From: Neobacillus jeddahensis
GTDB taxonomy: Bacteria; Bacillota; Bacilli; Bacillales; Cytobacillaceae
Assembly (NCBI RefSeq): GCF_000612625.1
Contig: NZ_CCAS010000020.1
Location: 1 to 64,000 of the forward strand
Direction: 5' to 3'
Length of the DNA: 64,000 nucleotides
Shown here one piece after another: positions 8,060 through 17,948 of the stretch; within the stretch, counting starts at the first letter, position 1, and every line of letters begins with the position of its first letter. A program made the translations under genes and the position numbers. The notes beneath the pieces are model-generated. The model saw only the letters and a list, made by a program, of their open reading frames with translations, was not told the DNA's origin and searched no databases.

Positions 8060-9415
8060 ATGAACAACATCTCTGATGCTTTGCAAGCAAGCTTGAGAAA
8101 AATAGAACCTGCTTTTCACCAAGCACTTCAGCAATTAGTTGAAATCCCCAGTGTTATTCATGAAAACGAAGCTGATTTTCCATTTGGGAGACAGATAGAT
8201 CTTGCCCTTAAAAAGACTCTTACTATTTGTGAGCAACTCGGCTTTCGCACCTACTATGATCCAAAAGGCTACTACGGTTACGCGGAAATCGGTGAAGGGA
8301 ATGAAATGATCGGTGTCCTTGGCCATCTAGATGTTGTACCGGCAGGAAGCAGCGAAGAATGGAGCACCCCACCCTTTCAAGCAATAATCAAAGAAGGAAA
8401 AATGTTTGGAAGAGGAACACAGGATGACAAGGGACCCACGCTGGCAGCCCTATTTGCTGTTAAAGCTCTCATGAATCTTGACCTCTCTTTTCAAAAAAGA
8501 ATTCGGTTTATTTTTGGCACCGATGAGGAAACACTCTGGCGTTGCATGAACCGTTACTGTGAGCTTGAAGAAATCCCAAGTATGGGCATTGCGCCTGACT
8601 CGGTCTTCCCACTTGTTTATGCCGAAAAAGGACTGCTACAGCTGCTATTAGAAGGAAGAAACGAAACGAGCCTACGAATAACAGCAGGTAATTCCTTTAA
8701 TGCGGTGCCTGACACCGCCACGTACACAGGGGAAAAACGAACAGAATTAACAGAAGCCTTAACAAGTTTAGGCTTTGTCTATGAAACAACAGACACGGGC
8801 GTTACCGTTGTCGGAAAAGCCGTTCATGCACAGGTAACGGAAAAAGGAATCAATGCGATAAACCGCTTGTTAATTGGCTTAAAGCGAATGGGTGTCAGCT
8901 CGAAAACAATTGACTTCATTCATGATTTGATCCAAGAAGACCCGTTTGCTGTCACTATCTTTGGTGAGTGTGAAGATGAGCCATCTGGAAAACTGAAATT
9001 CAATGTGGGAAAAATCGAGCTAAATGAGGATGTTGAACGATTATCGATTGATATCAGGATACCCGTGACCATCGATAAACAAGAGATTGTGGATGCAATT
9101 ACACAAAAAGCTGGAGATTATGACTTAACCTATAAAGAATTTGACTATTTACATTCAATCTATGTACCGAAGGACCACTTCTTAATCAAAACCTTAATGA
9201 ATGTCTACCAAGAAGTAACAGGTGACTTCACTTCGGAACCGATTTCTTCTGGTGGTGCCACCTATGCAAGAGCGATGGATAATTTTGTCGCATTTGGGGC
9301 TATTTTTCCACATCAGACGAAAACAGAGCATCAACCAAATGAACATATCGATTTAGAGGAAATGTTTACGGCCATGTTGATTTATGCGAAAGCGATCTAT
9401 CTTTTATCCCAGTAA
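8060..9415 (+). CDS. M20 family dipeptidase (PepV-like)
   Basis: This 451-aa metallopeptidase carries the M20 motifs GHLDVVP, GRGTQDDKGPT and GTDEETLWR that hold the two zinc ligands and the catalytic acids. PepV-type enzymes cleave dipeptides in the cytoplasm. Its position inside the arc operon suggests it supplies arginine from arginine-containing dipeptides, or processes another pathway substrate. Peptidase or aminotransferase genes are known companions of arc operons in lactic acid bacteria. The ribosome site is GGAGGATCCGC-ATG. There is no signal peptide. Confidence 0.85.
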   Translation: MNNISDALQASLRKIEPAFHQALQQLVEIPSVIHENEADFPFGRQIDLALKKTLTICEQLGFRTYYDPKGYYGYAEIGEGNEMIGVLGHLDVVPAGSSEEWSTPPFQAIIKEGKMFGRGTQDDKGPTLAALFAVKALMNLDLSFQKRIRFIFGTDEETLWRCMNRYCELEEIPSMGIAPDSVFPLVYAEKGLLQLLLEGRNETSLRITAGNSFNAVPDTATYTGEKRTELTEALTSLGFVYETTDTGVTVVGKAVHAQVTEKGINAINRLLIGLKRMGVSSKTIDFIHDLIQEDPFAVTIFGECEDEPSGKLKFNVGKIELNEDVERLSIDIRIPVTIDKQEIVDAITQKAGDYDLTYKEFDYLHSIYVPKDHFLIKTLMNVYQEVTGDFTSEPISSGGATYARAMDNFVAFGAIFPHQTKTEHQPNEHIDLEEMFTAMLIYAKAIYLLSQ

Positions 9416-9447
9416 CCGCAATTATCACATTTTACGGGGGAATTCCT

Positions 9448-10938
9448 ATGAAAAAATTAAAGATGCCGTCTGCTTATACGTTATTATTCTTAATTATTGT
9501 TGTGATTGCCGCCCTAACCTGGGTTATCCCGGGCGGGCATTATGATACAAAGGTCGATAAAGCCACGCAGCAAGAGATTCCAGTTGCGGGAACCTATGAA
9601 CAATTGTCTACCGCCAAACAAACCCCACAAGGCTTATGGGAAGTATTAAATGCACCGATCAACGGATTCTTTGACGCGAAAGATATTGCCTTGTTCGTCT
9701 TAGTGATCGGTGGTTTCCTTGGCGTTGTCATGAAAACAGGTGCCATTGATGCCGGAATCACCCGGGTCATACGAAAATTAAAAGGGCGAGAGCAATGGTT
9801 AATCCCGATCTTAATGGTTCTCTTTGCGATTGGTGGTTCAACTTACGGAATGGCAGAAGAAACAATTGCCTTCTACCCAATCCTGATCCCAGTCTTAATT
9901 GCTGCCGGATATGACGCATTAACAGCTGTTTCGATTATTGCTCTTGGCGCTGGAATTGGCTGCTTAGGATCTACTGTTAACCCGTTCGCCACTGGGATTG
10001 CCTCTGGTTTTGCCGGAGTCTCCATTGGAGATGGTATGGGACTGCGCCTCATCATTCTTATTGTGACATTAATAGTGACGATTTATTTTGTCATGCGCTA
10101 TGCAAAAAAGGTGAAGGACGATCCATCTAAATCACTAATCTCCAATATGAAGGCAGATAATGAAAAGCACTTTTTATCCCAAAATGCCGAAGAAGTGGAA
10201 TTTACTGGCCGTCATAAAGCTGTTCTATCGGTATTTGGTTTAACCTTTGTCGTGATGATTTTGGGTGTAATCCCTTGGGCCTATAAATTTAATATTACGA
10301 TTTTTGAAGATATGACAAACGCCGTCGCGAAAGTTCCATTCATTGGTAAATTACTTGGAGCGATGATGCCGCTTGGTGACTGGTGGTTCGGCGAATTAAC
10401 GATGCTTTTCTTAACCTCTTCTATTATTATTGCATTTATTTACAAAATGGGAGAATCAGAGTTTACTAGTACCTTTGTAGACGGTGCACGTGACTTATTA
10501 GGAGTTGCCTTAATCATCGGGATCTCCCGCGGTATCACCGTGGTAATGGATGCTGGTGGAATGACCGCAACGGTGCTTCACTGGGGTGAAGGAATGTTAG
10601 AAAATATGGGATCTGTTCTCTTCACGAACATCTCATTCCTATTCTATATCCCATTATCCTTCCTAGTCCCATCCACCTCTGGACTAGCGACACTTTCGAT
10701 GCCAATTATGGCACCGTTGGCTGATTTTGCTGGAGTTGGCCGTGATTTAGTCATCACCGCTTATCAAAGTGCTTCCGGGGTTGTGAATTTAGTTACACCA
10801 ACAAGCGCCGTCATTATGGGGGCACTTGCAATCGCCCGCATTCCTTACAGCACTTACTTAAAACATGTTTGGAAATTGGTCGTAGGATTATCTGTTATCG
10901 TCATGGTGATTATGAGTATTGCCACCATGATGAGTTAA
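9448..10938 (+). CDS. YfcC-family transporter, probable arginine/ornithine exchanger of the arc operon
   Basis: This is a 496-aa polytopic protein with about 12 hydrophobic segments, starting with a signal-anchor-like helix (9-28). The sequence belongs to the YfcC/DUF family within the ion transporter superfamily (conserved WVIPGGHYD near residue 30), not to the APC-superfamily ArcD of Pseudomonas. In streptococci and some bacilli YfcC-type proteins occupy the ArcD place in arc operons. Exchange of arginine for ornithine is therefore inferred from context. It lies 32 nt after the peptidase gene, with a GGGGG ribosome site. Confidence 0.8.
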   Translation: MKKLKMPSAYTLLFLIIVVIAALTWVIPGGHYDTKVDKATQQEIPVAGTYEQLSTAKQTPQGLWEVLNAPINGFFDAKDIALFVLVIGGFLGVVMKTGAIDAGITRVIRKLKGREQWLIPILMVLFAIGGSTYGMAEETIAFYPILIPVLIAAGYDALTAVSIIALGAGIGCLGSTVNPFATGIASGFAGVSIGDGMGLRLIILIVTLIVTIYFVMRYAKKVKDDPSKSLISNMKADNEKHFLSQNAEEVEFTGRHKAVLSVFGLTFVVMILGVIPWAYKFNITIFEDMTNAVAKVPFIGKLLGAMMPLGDWWFGELTMLFLTSSIIIAFIYKMGESEFTSTFVDGARDLLGVALIIGISRGITVVMDAGGMTATVLHWGEGMLENMGSVLFTNISFLFYIPLSFLVPSTSGLATLSMPIMAPLADFAGVGRDLVITAYQSASGVVNLVTPTSAVIMGALAIARIPYSTYLKHVWKLVVGLSVIVMVIMSIATMMS

Positions 10939-11009
10939 CGATCACCCAGATAAAGTCAAATTAATTCGTTTGAAAAAAAAAATAATACACAATAAAGAGG
11001 CGATACTTA

Positions 11010-11972
11010 ATGAAAAGACAAAAGGTCGTCATTGCCCTTGGTGGTAATGCCATTCAATCTGGAGATGCTACAGCAGAAGCCCAGCAGCATGCACTTGAAA
11101 AAACAGCCCGTCAGCTTGTCGATTTTATTGAAAAAGGGATCGATATTATCATTTCACACGGGAATGGACCGCAGGTCGGGAATATTTTACTGCAGCAAGC
11201 AGCTGCCGACTCCGTTAAGAATCCAGCCATGCCGCTCGATACATGCGGAGCGATGAGTCAAGGCATGATTGGCTACTGGATGCAAAATGCCATGGATAAG
11301 GTATTAAAAGAACGAGGGCTCCATAAAAATGTGGTCACTGTGGTAACCCGGGTCGTTGTCGATCAAAATGACCCTGCATTCTTAAACCCAACAAAACCGA
11401 TTGGTCCATTTTACAGTGAAGAAGACGCAAAAAAAATGATGGCTGACACGGAGACTTTCTTTAAAGAGGATGCTGGTCGTGGCTGGCGCCGTGTGGTCCC
11501 TTCACCAAAACCGATAAGCATACGGGAACATGAAGTGATTCAATCATTAATGGAACAAGGAAGTATTGTCATCTCTGTCGGTGGAGGCGGAATTCCCGTA
11601 ATTGAAACGGAGAATGGCTACATTGGAATTGAGGCTGTTATTGATAAGGATTTTGCCTCCCAGAAACTAGCTGAACTTGTCGATGCCGATGCATTATTGA
11701 TCCTTACTGCTGTCGACAATGTGTACATTGATTACAATAAGCCAACACAAAAGAAATTAGCAGATGTCAGTATTGAAGAGCTGCAGTCATATATCGCTAG
11801 TGGGCATTTTGCCGCAGGCAGTATGCTTCCGAAAGTTGAAGCGGCCATTACTTTCGCCCAAACAAACCCAGAACACAAAACCATTATTACTTCCTTAGAT
11901 CAAGCCCTACATGCTATCGAAGGAAAAGCAGGAACGAATGTCAGTTTACATGGGGCCGGGGTTCTTGCATAA
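11010..11972 (+). CDS. arcC: Carbamate kinase
   Basis: This 320-aa amino acid kinase family enzyme makes ATP from carbamoyl phosphate and ADP, the energy-yielding last step of the ADI pathway. Family signatures are ALGGNAI near the N-terminus, SHGNGPQVG, and the GGGGIPVI loop near residue 200. The length is normal. The ribosome site is AAAGAGGCG. It is the last gene of the operon and is followed at once by a strong terminator. Confidence 0.95.
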   Translation: MKRQKVVIALGGNAIQSGDATAEAQQHALEKTARQLVDFIEKGIDIIISHGNGPQVGNILLQQAAADSVKNPAMPLDTCGAMSQGMIGYWMQNAMDKVLKERGLHKNVVTVVTRVVVDQNDPAFLNPTKPIGPFYSEEDAKKMMADTETFFKEDAGRGWRRVVPSPKPISIREHEVIQSLMEQGSIVISVGGGGIPVIETENGYIGIEAVIDKDFASQKLAELVDADALLILTAVDNVYIDYNKPTQKKLADVSIEELQSYIASGHFAAGSMLPKVEAAITFAQTNPEHKTIITSLDQALHAIEGKAGTNVSLHGAGVLA

Positions 11973-11974
11973 AT

Positions 11975-12018
11975 AGAAAAAAACCTCTTTGTATCTAGGT
12001 TCAAAGAGGTTTTTTTCT
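11975..12018. terminator. Terminator of the arc operon
   Basis: AAAAAACCTCTTTG pairs with CAAAGAGGTTTTTT around a short loop, with T/A runs on both sides. It can act in both directions and also faces the LysR gene. The following 12019-12170 holds no recognisable gene or element. Confidence 0.9.
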
Positions 12019-12170
12019 ATTAAAATATCCTTTTGATGATAAACAAATTCCTTGCAAATTAATCATCCCTACCGGCAGTATGTTCATGGCCAATGCTCAG
12101 GTCAGATTAAGACGAAAATGCCAATTAATAAAATAAGAGATACGTCCATACCGCCATATCCCTCTCAAGG

Positions 12171-13046
12171 TTACCCCTTCAAAAAATCTAAAAAATGAGT
12201 AACACCATTTTTGCTGAATCGTTTGCTTTTTTTCACCAGCCATAAATCTCTCTTTATGGTTCCTTCGGAAATATGTACTTCCTTTAAAGTCCCTTGCTCT
12301 AATTCTCTTGCTACAGTCAATCGCGGCAGGATACTAATCCCAAGTCCAGCTTCTACGGCACTTTTGATCGCTTGTGTACTCCCTAATTCCATATAACTTT
12401 CAATTTTTTCTAAGATGGCGTGATTTCTTAACATATTTTCGACAATCAATCTTGTCCCTGAACTGGATTCACGCCAAATCATTCTTTCATTCGCCAGCTC
12501 TTCGATTTGGATTTGTTCACTCCATACGTGATCAGGGGAACAAACGAGTATGAGCTCGTCGTCTGCAAATTTTTCGATGATAAAGTTTTCGTTTTCAAAA
12601 ATCCCTTCAACCAAGCCCAAGTCGATGACATCATTGGATAAATCTTCGATAACACCTGGCGTATTTTTAATTGTTAAAGACACCTTTATATCATGTTGTT
12701 GCTTTTTAAAGCTTCCCAGCAAGCTCGGCAATAAATACTCTCCAATGGTAAACGATGCACCAACGTGGAGGGTAGAATTATACTCTCCTGTTGCCTGTTT
12801 GATGACTTCCTTGGAACGATTGAAATCATGTATGATGGTTTTGGCAAAAGGATATAACATTATTCCCGTTTCCGTGACCTTCATCTTTCCATCCTTTCGA
12901 TCAAATAATAAGGTGCCATAAAAACTCTCCAGTTGATGAATCTGCCTTGTTACAGCTGGCTGAGAGACATAGCTTAATCTTGCCGCCTGACTGATAGTTC
13001 CTTCATCGACGACCAAACAAAACATTTTCAAACTCTCTATGTTCAA
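12171..13046 (-). CDS. LysR family transcriptional regulator
   Basis: This 291-aa LTTR has an N-terminal winged HTH (residues 1-60, with SQAARLSYVSQPAVTRQI) and a periplasmic-binding-like effector domain (90-290). I chose the TTG at 13046 with GGGGG eight nt upstream. The longer frame to 13097 would run through a LysR-type palindrome and has a worse start. It is divergent from the chromate-type transporter pair and probably controls it and itself. The effector is unknown. Confidence 0.85.
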   Translation of the reverse strand: MNIESLKMFCLVVDEGTISQAARLSYVSQPAVTRQIHQLESFYGTLLFDRKDGKMKVTETGIMLYPFAKTIIHDFNRSKEVIKQATGEYNSTLHVGASFTIGEYLLPSLLGSFKKQQHDIKVSLTIKNTPGVIEDLSNDVIDLGLVEGIFENENFIIEKFADDELILVCSPDHVWSEQIQIEELANERMIWRESSSGTRLIVENMLRNHAILEKIESYMELGSTQAIKSAVEAGLGISILPRLTVARELEQGTLKEVHISEGTIKRDLWLVKKSKRFSKNGVTHFLDFLKG

Positions 13047-13089
13047 TAGGAAAACCCCCACACTCCTAAATTCAGGCCATTCTATTTGA

Positions 13090-13106
13090 TATAACAAATT
13101 GTTATA
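13090..13106. promoter_or_regulatory. LysR-type palindrome near the regulator start
   Basis: TATAAC-AAATT-GTTATA is a perfect dyad with T-N11-A character, placed 44 nt upstream of the chosen LysR start, which is typical for LTTR autoregulation. Binding is inference. Confidence 0.5.
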
Positions 13107-13167
13107 CCCTATCCGTTTATTGCAATTTACCCTACAGACTTCTTTTGCTAATGTATTAGATATGATG

Positions 13168-13196
13168 ATTCATATGAAAGTTTTCCCCATATGAAT
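13168..13196. promoter_or_regulatory. Inverted repeat upstream of the chromate transporter pair
   Basis: ATTCATATG and CATATGAAT form a perfect 9-bp inverted repeat 11 nt apart, about 30 nt before the first transporter gene. It is a candidate operator or a 5' UTR hairpin. Confidence 0.45.
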
Positions 13197-13226
13197 ACAT
13201 GACAAAAAAAGAGAGAGGGGAATTTA

Positions 13227-13856
13227 ATGGAGAAACAATGGAAATTGCTGTTCCAACTATTTTGGTGTTTTTTCAAAATTAGTCCTGTCACATTTGGTGG
13301 GGGTTTTGCCATGATCCCCTTAATTGAAAAAGAAATTGTCGAAAAAAGAAAGTGGTTAACAAGTGAAGATGTGACAGATGTATTTGCCTTATCCCAAACC
13401 GTTCCGGGAGGAGTTGCAGTTAATTCGGCGACATTTATCGGAACTCGGATTGGCGGCCAAAAAGGGGCAATGGCAGCCTTGATTGGTGTGTCGCTGCCAA
13501 CCTTTTTAATCGTTCTTACACTGGGAATATCATACTTTTTCATTCATGATAACCTAAAGCTAGACGCAGCTTTTAAATCGATCAGGATCTCCATTGTAGC
13601 CATGATCGTGTATGCAGCTTTTAAAACCATAAAGACAGCGATTGTCGATAAGACCACATGCTGCATCATGCTTGTGGGTATCCCGGCATTATTCTTCATT
13701 CATCCGATAGCGGCCATCTTTGCTGGAGCATCGATAGGTATTTTAACCGTCTGGATTAAACGAAAAAAGGGCTGCAAAGTGGAATTGGAACATCGTCAAG
13801 ACAAAGAATCCGATCCCACCCAACATCCAGATTATTTTATGGGGGCAGGAATATAA
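13227..13856 (+). CDS. Chromate transporter (short-chain CHR), first subunit
   Basis: This 209-aa membrane protein has about six hydrophobic segments and the CHR signature FGGGFAMIPLIE near residue 25. Bacilli often encode the CHR transporter as two half-size proteins from adjacent genes, both needed for chromate efflux. An AGAGAGGGGAA ribosome site precedes the ATG. The last 25 residues are charged and cytoplasmic. CHR-family members may also carry other oxyanions, so chromate as the physiological substrate is not proven. Confidence 0.85.
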   Translation: MEKQWKLLFQLFWCFFKISPVTFGGGFAMIPLIEKEIVEKRKWLTSEDVTDVFALSQTVPGGVAVNSATFIGTRIGGQKGAMAALIGVSLPTFLIVLTLGISYFFIHDNLKLDAAFKSIRISIVAMIVYAAFKTIKTAIVDKTTCCIMLVGIPALFFIHPIAAIFAGASIGILTVWIKRKKGCKVELEHRQDKESDPTQHPDYFMGAGI

Positions 13857-13875
13857 AAAGAATGGAGTGATTTTT

Positions 13876-14418
13876 ATGGTACTATGGCAGCTGTTTAAGA
13901 CATTCTTAGTAATGGGCTTTGTCTCCTTTGGAGGGGGATATGCCATGATTCCCCTCATCGAAACTGAGGTTACAAAATATGGATGGATGACAGCAGAGAA
14001 ATTAACTAATGTGATCGCCATTGCAGGCATGTCACCCGGTCCAATCGCCACCAATAGCGCGATTCTTATAGGTTATTCAACGGCTGGGATCATGGGCGCA
14101 ATCGTATCTGCCATTGGCATGCTGCTGCCATCCATGATATTGGTGGCCATTGTTTCCGCTTTTTTCATAAAGCTGCACCACAACCCTATTGTCCAATCGA
14201 TATTTTACGGAATAAAGCCATTGGTGGCCAGTTTAATCATCTATGCTTCCATAAAGTTTTCATTTTCCAATAACTTAATTTCGACTGAGCTCTCATTTCT
14301 AACAATCAGCTCATTCCTTATATTTGGATTATCCTTACTTGCCATCATGAAACTGAAGTGGCACCCACTTTACGTCATTTTACTTTCTGGATTAGTCGGT
14401 GTTGCCCTTTATTCCTAA
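13876..14418 (+). CDS. Chromate transporter (short-chain CHR), second subunit
   Basis: This is the 180-aa partner of the preceding gene with the same signature, SFGGGYAMIPLIE, and about five or six hydrophobic segments. The start at ATG 13876 is favoured because GGAGTG lies six nt upstream; the upstream GTG at 13867 lies within that ribosome site. It follows the first subunit by 19 nt. Its end converges on the FGE gene with a 72-nt gap. Confidence 0.85.
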   Translation: MVLWQLFKTFLVMGFVSFGGGYAMIPLIETEVTKYGWMTAEKLTNVIAIAGMSPGPIATNSAILIGYSTAGIMGAIVSAIGMLLPSMILVAIVSAFFIKLHHNPIVQSIFYGIKPLVASLIIYASIKFSFSNNLISTELSFLTISSFLIFGLSLLAIMKLKWHPLYVILLSGLVGVALYS

Positions 14419-14490
14419 TACAATGGGATTAGAAAGAAATTCGCTAACCCCAGTATCGATAGAATATTCAATTCGATTTTTACATGACAC

Positions 14491-15459
14491 CTACCTTCCC
14501 AACCCATTTGCTGGTTTAGAAACATCCCCAACACACCTAAATCCAATATTCCCCGTTGAACTATCAGGAGTATTTGAGCTCCTCGCAGCAACCCGATACC
14601 GGTTACAATAAGATTTATGACATAAATAGGAACCTCCACGCATCGACCGATTTACCCCAGTCTCTGGTCCTTTAGGATTTTCGCAGGATCTCATCGCGTG
14701 ATAGTCTTTGCTGAACCAATCCCCACACCATTCCCATACATTACCAGATACATTATACAATCCATATCCGTTGGGATAAAAAGCATCAACAGGGCACGTT
14801 CCTACATACCCATCTCTTGCCGTATTTTTATGAGGGAAAACCCCCTGCCAGATATTACACTGGTGCTTGCCATTAACGATTAACTCGTCTCCCCATGGAT
14901 ATTTCTTTTGTTCCAATCCACCGCGCGCAGCATATTCCCACTCAGCCTCGGTCGGTAGCCGCTTCCCGCTCCATTCACAATAGGCTTGTGCATCATTCCA
15001 AGAAATATGGACTACCGGATGATTTAACCTGTTTTTTATGGTTGAACCCGGCCCCTCTGGCTGTCTCCAAAAAGCACCATTTACTGGCACCCACCAAGGA
15101 ACCTGCGCTGCCCATCTTGGATTTTCCTTTAAAACCTCATCGGCTAACAAGAGTTGAAAAACAAATGACCAGCCAAACTGTTCAGCCTCGGTAATATATT
15201 TAGTTTCTTCAACAAATTCCTTAAAACTTTCATTTGTGACAGTGTATTGGTCAATATAAAAAGAATTGACTTTTACCATCCCTACAGGTCCCTCTCCATC
15301 ATGTGGAAAACCTTCCGAATCATTGGTACCCATTAGGAATTCTCCGCCTTCAATTAAAACCATATTTTTTTCAGAAAATGATTTGCCCCTTGAAACTTTG
15401 CTTATAGTGGACGTCTGATCCTGAATTGTCCCTCTAGATACATGACAACAGTTACTCAT
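14491..15459 (-). CDS. Formylglycine-generating enzyme (FGE/SUMF1), O2-dependent sulfatase maturase
   Basis: This 322-aa protein of the FGE-sulfatase fold oxidises the sulfatase active-site cysteine to formylglycine using oxygen and copper. The catalytic cysteine pair of true FGEs is present in GGSYLCHKSYCNRYR (Cys 280 and 285 from this start), followed by SSNTPDSSTGNIGFRC, closely matching the eukaryotic enzyme. It is therefore a genuine maturase rather than an unrelated SUMF1-fold protein. The start at 15459 has GAGGA upstream. There is no signal peptide, so it acts in the cytoplasm. It is the distal gene of the sulfatase/ABC region. Confidence 0.92.
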   Translation of the reverse strand: MSNCCHVSRGTIQDQTSTISKVSRGKSFSEKNMVLIEGGEFLMGTNDSEGFPHDGEGPVGMVKVNSFYIDQYTVTNESFKEFVEETKYITEAEQFGWSFVFQLLLADEVLKENPRWAAQVPWWVPVNGAFWRQPEGPGSTIKNRLNHPVVHISWNDAQAYCEWSGKRLPTEAEWEYAARGGLEQKKYPWGDELIVNGKHQCNIWQGVFPHKNTARDGYVGTCPVDAFYPNGYGLYNVSGNVWEWCGDWFSKDYHAMRSCENPKGPETGVNRSMRGGSYLCHKSYCNRYRVAARSSNTPDSSTGNIGFRCVGDVSKPANGLGR

Positions 15460-15606
15460 ACTATTCCTCATCCCATATATTGTTTTCTACTAACCTACAA
15501 AATTCTGCCTTTAGAATACAATCAAGGCCTGTGCTATCCAATGCGTACCCAAATCCAATTAAGCCAACATTGATTTTTCACATATACTCCCGCTCACCTT
15601 CTCGCC

Positions 15607-16809
15607 TTAATTTTCGTAAACTTTACTATTGTCCATACAATAAGTGAATGCTTCAATTATGACCAGTGCGGCGGCACCAAGTACAACTCCATCAGTAAAG
15701 TCTGATACGATTATGGGGGTGCTTTTTCCGCCATATCCGATAACATGTGATTGGACCACTTTACGTAAAGAATCTATAAAAAGATCTCCCAGCTCGACCA
15801 AACGTCCACCGACAATAATCATCTCCGGATCGAAAAAGCTGATCACATTGGCAACCCCTACTCCTAGAAATTTCCCTGCTTCTTCCACTACATTTTGCGT
15901 TATCGAAGAACCTATTTGTAAAAAATGAACAATATCATCAAACGTTAAATTCTCTCCGCTATTTTTCAGCCCTTTCATAACTAATTGTTTTTGTACATTC
16001 ATTACGACTTTTGTAGTAGAAACAAAGGTTTCAAGGCAGCCAAAGTTACCGCAATGACATTGCTCGCCAAACATGTCGACGGTTGAATGCCCAATAAAGC
16101 CAGATTCCCCAGTACCTCCACGATACAGTTCACCATTGATAATAATGCCACTGCCAATTCCGGCATCTGCCATAATATAAACAAAATTATTACACCGAAC
16201 TCCTCTGCCAAACCACCTTTCTGCCAATGCAGCGACATTTGCATTGACATCTAATATTACGGGTAAGGAAAAGGCATTTTGCAATATCCTTCGTAACGGG
16301 ACATTCCTGACATCATAAAAATTTGGAATCGTAATAAATCCTTCACTGGATTCATTGATTGGACCTGGTATCCCCACTCCTATGCCTAGCAGTTTACTTG
16401 GTTCAATTTCTTCTTCAACCAGGATCTTCTCAATATGATCTTTAATATAATCAATAATGTCTATGATACTTTCTTGATTACTTGTTTCTTTCGTTTGATA
16501 GGAAATCATGTTACCGCATAAATCGGTAATCGCCATTTTTACAGCCGAACGACCAATGGCAACCCCAATGGAGTAGAAACAGGTACTATTGATACTTAGG
16601 AGGACCGGACGTCTTCCCCCCGATGAATTCCCCAAGCCATTTTCGATCACTAATTGTTCCTGAATTAACTTTTCTGTCATTCTTGTCACGGTCGGTTGGG
16701 GAATGCCTAATCGTCTCGACAGCTCTACCCTGGAAATAGGCCCCTGTTCTCTAATACAATTGATCAACGTATTCATTTGATAGTCTTTTAAAAAGTCGAT
16801 TATTTTCAT
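15607..16809 (-). CDS. ROK family transcriptional regulator (NagC/XylR type)
   Basis: This 400-aa protein has an N-terminal winged HTH (about 10-65, SRVELSRRLGIPQPTVTRMTEKL) and a ROK sugar-kinase-like domain (80-390) with the zinc motif CHCGNFGCLET. ROK repressors respond to sugars or sugar phosphates. Its place between the ABC importer and the FGE gene suggests the inducing ligand is a (sulfated) sugar or its product, which hints at the substrate of the sulfatases. This is inference. Confidence 0.88.
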   Translation of the reverse strand: MKIIDFLKDYQMNTLINCIREQGPISRVELSRRLGIPQPTVTRMTEKLIQEQLVIENGLGNSSGGRRPVLLSINSTCFYSIGVAIGRSAVKMAITDLCGNMISYQTKETSNQESIIDIIDYIKDHIEKILVEEEIEPSKLLGIGVGIPGPINESSEGFITIPNFYDVRNVPLRRILQNAFSLPVILDVNANVAALAERWFGRGVRCNNFVYIMADAGIGSGIIINGELYRGGTGESGFIGHSTVDMFGEQCHCGNFGCLETFVSTTKVVMNVQKQLVMKGLKNSGENLTFDDIVHFLQIGSSITQNVVEEAGKFLGVGVANVISFFDPEMIIVGGRLVELGDLFIDSLRKVVQSHVIGYGGKSTPIIVSDFTDGVVLGAAALVIIEAFTYCMDNSKVYEN

Positions 16810-16887
16810 CAGTATACACCTATTAGTTCGCCTTTAAATAAGAAGAGGAGGAATTCAACCTCTCTCCCCCTTTTTTTCAAAAATATA

Positions 16888-17928
16888 TTATTTCTTTAAT
16901 GCCTCATAAAATGGTTCAGGGCTGATGAATTTTTCTCCGTCAACTACTTTGTCCATCTTGCCATTTTGGACAAAGAGTTTTTGGAGATTTTCGAACCAAG
17001 TGATAGCCGTTCCGTCTTCGAACTTTTCTTTAATTTCGTCAGAACTTAAAAATTCTGTTGTATTAACCTGCGAAGCCAAAGTAGTTTCATCGATACCAGT
17101 GAACTCAGCTGTTAATTTTACAGCCTCCTCGATATTTTCTTTCCGATAATCGTTTGCTTTTGTCCATGCTTCTAAGAATTTTTCTACTCCATCTTTATGT
17201 TCCTTCAAGTATTTCGGGCTTGCTACCCAGCTTTGTGGGAACACATATTCTGGGAAAAAGTCGGTATTATCCGCTAGCTTGACAAAGTTTTCTTTGCCAA
17301 CTTGCTTTTCTATTTCAGCTGTAAATGGTGACCAAATCGCTACTGCATCTACTTGATTGGCAATAAATGCGGAAACCGCACCGGCCACTTCCATATTGAC
17401 AATATTTACTTTACTTGGATCCACTTTGGCTGCTTCTAGAGCTAAGTTCAACACCATTTCACCAGAAGTACCTTTTGGTACACCTACCGTTTTTCCTACT
17501 AAATCCTTTACATCTTTGATACCCGATTTCTTAGAAGCTAGTAACATATCACCAGTATTTAAACTGTCAATGGCAATGATATTTCCTTGACCTTGCGCAG
17601 CTAAGAAGGTTGCACCTGGTCCAATATAGGCAATGTCAATGTCACCGGCAACCATTGCCTGAAATTCTGGAGGACCGCTGTTAAATTTAACAAGGTTTAC
17701 TTTAATGCCAGCATCTTCAAAATACCCCTTTTTCTCGGCAATCACGAGTGGTGTCGCACCATGTACATCGGGCATATACGCAATATTAATCGTTGGAATT
17801 TCTTTCTTTTCATCCGACTTCTTTTCTCCTGAAGAATTACTTTCACTAGATGTTGATGAAGAACAAGCACTGATTAGTAGAATCATGGCTAAAAGAAACA
17901 TTAAGTATAATGATTTGTTTTTTCTCAT
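16888..17928 (-). CDS. ABC transporter substrate-binding lipoprotein, SsuA/TauA family
   Basis: This 346-aa lipoprotein has an N-terminal signal with the lipobox LLISAC at about residues 17-22, a Ser/Lys/Glu linker, and a type II periplasmic-binding fold (50-340). The sequence belongs to the nitrate/sulfonate/taurine-binding family. It sits in order with its ATPase and permease. Next to two sulfatases lacking export signals, it probably captures an organosulfate for import. A plain sulfonate such as taurine is the alternative, but no monooxygenase or other desulfonating gene is nearby. Confidence 0.88.
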   Translation of the reverse strand: MRKNKSLYLMFLLAMILLISACSSSTSSESNSSGEKKSDEKKEIPTINIAYMPDVHGATPLVIAEKKGYFEDAGIKVNLVKFNSGPPEFQAMVAGDIDIAYIGPGATFLAAQGQGNIIAIDSLNTGDMLLASKKSGIKDVKDLVGKTVGVPKGTSGEMVLNLALEAAKVDPSKVNIVNMEVAGAVSAFIANQVDAVAIWSPFTAEIEKQVGKENFVKLADNTDFFPEYVFPQSWVASPKYLKEHKDGVEKFLEAWTKANDYRKENIEEAVKLTAEFTGIDETTLASQVNTTEFLSSDEIKEKFEDGTAITWFENLQKLFVQNGKMDKVVDGEKFISPEPFYEALKK

Positions 17929-17948
17929 CCAAGTTTCCCCCTATTAAT

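Noticed and set aside
13046-13097. Extra 17 N-terminal residues on the LysR regulator
   Set aside because: They lack family similarity and cover a LysR-type operator; the TTG at 13046 is a better start.
13148-13543. 131-aa minus-strand frame opposite the first chromate transporter gene
   Set aside because: Antisense shadow; the plus-strand reading has a clear family signature and ribosome site.
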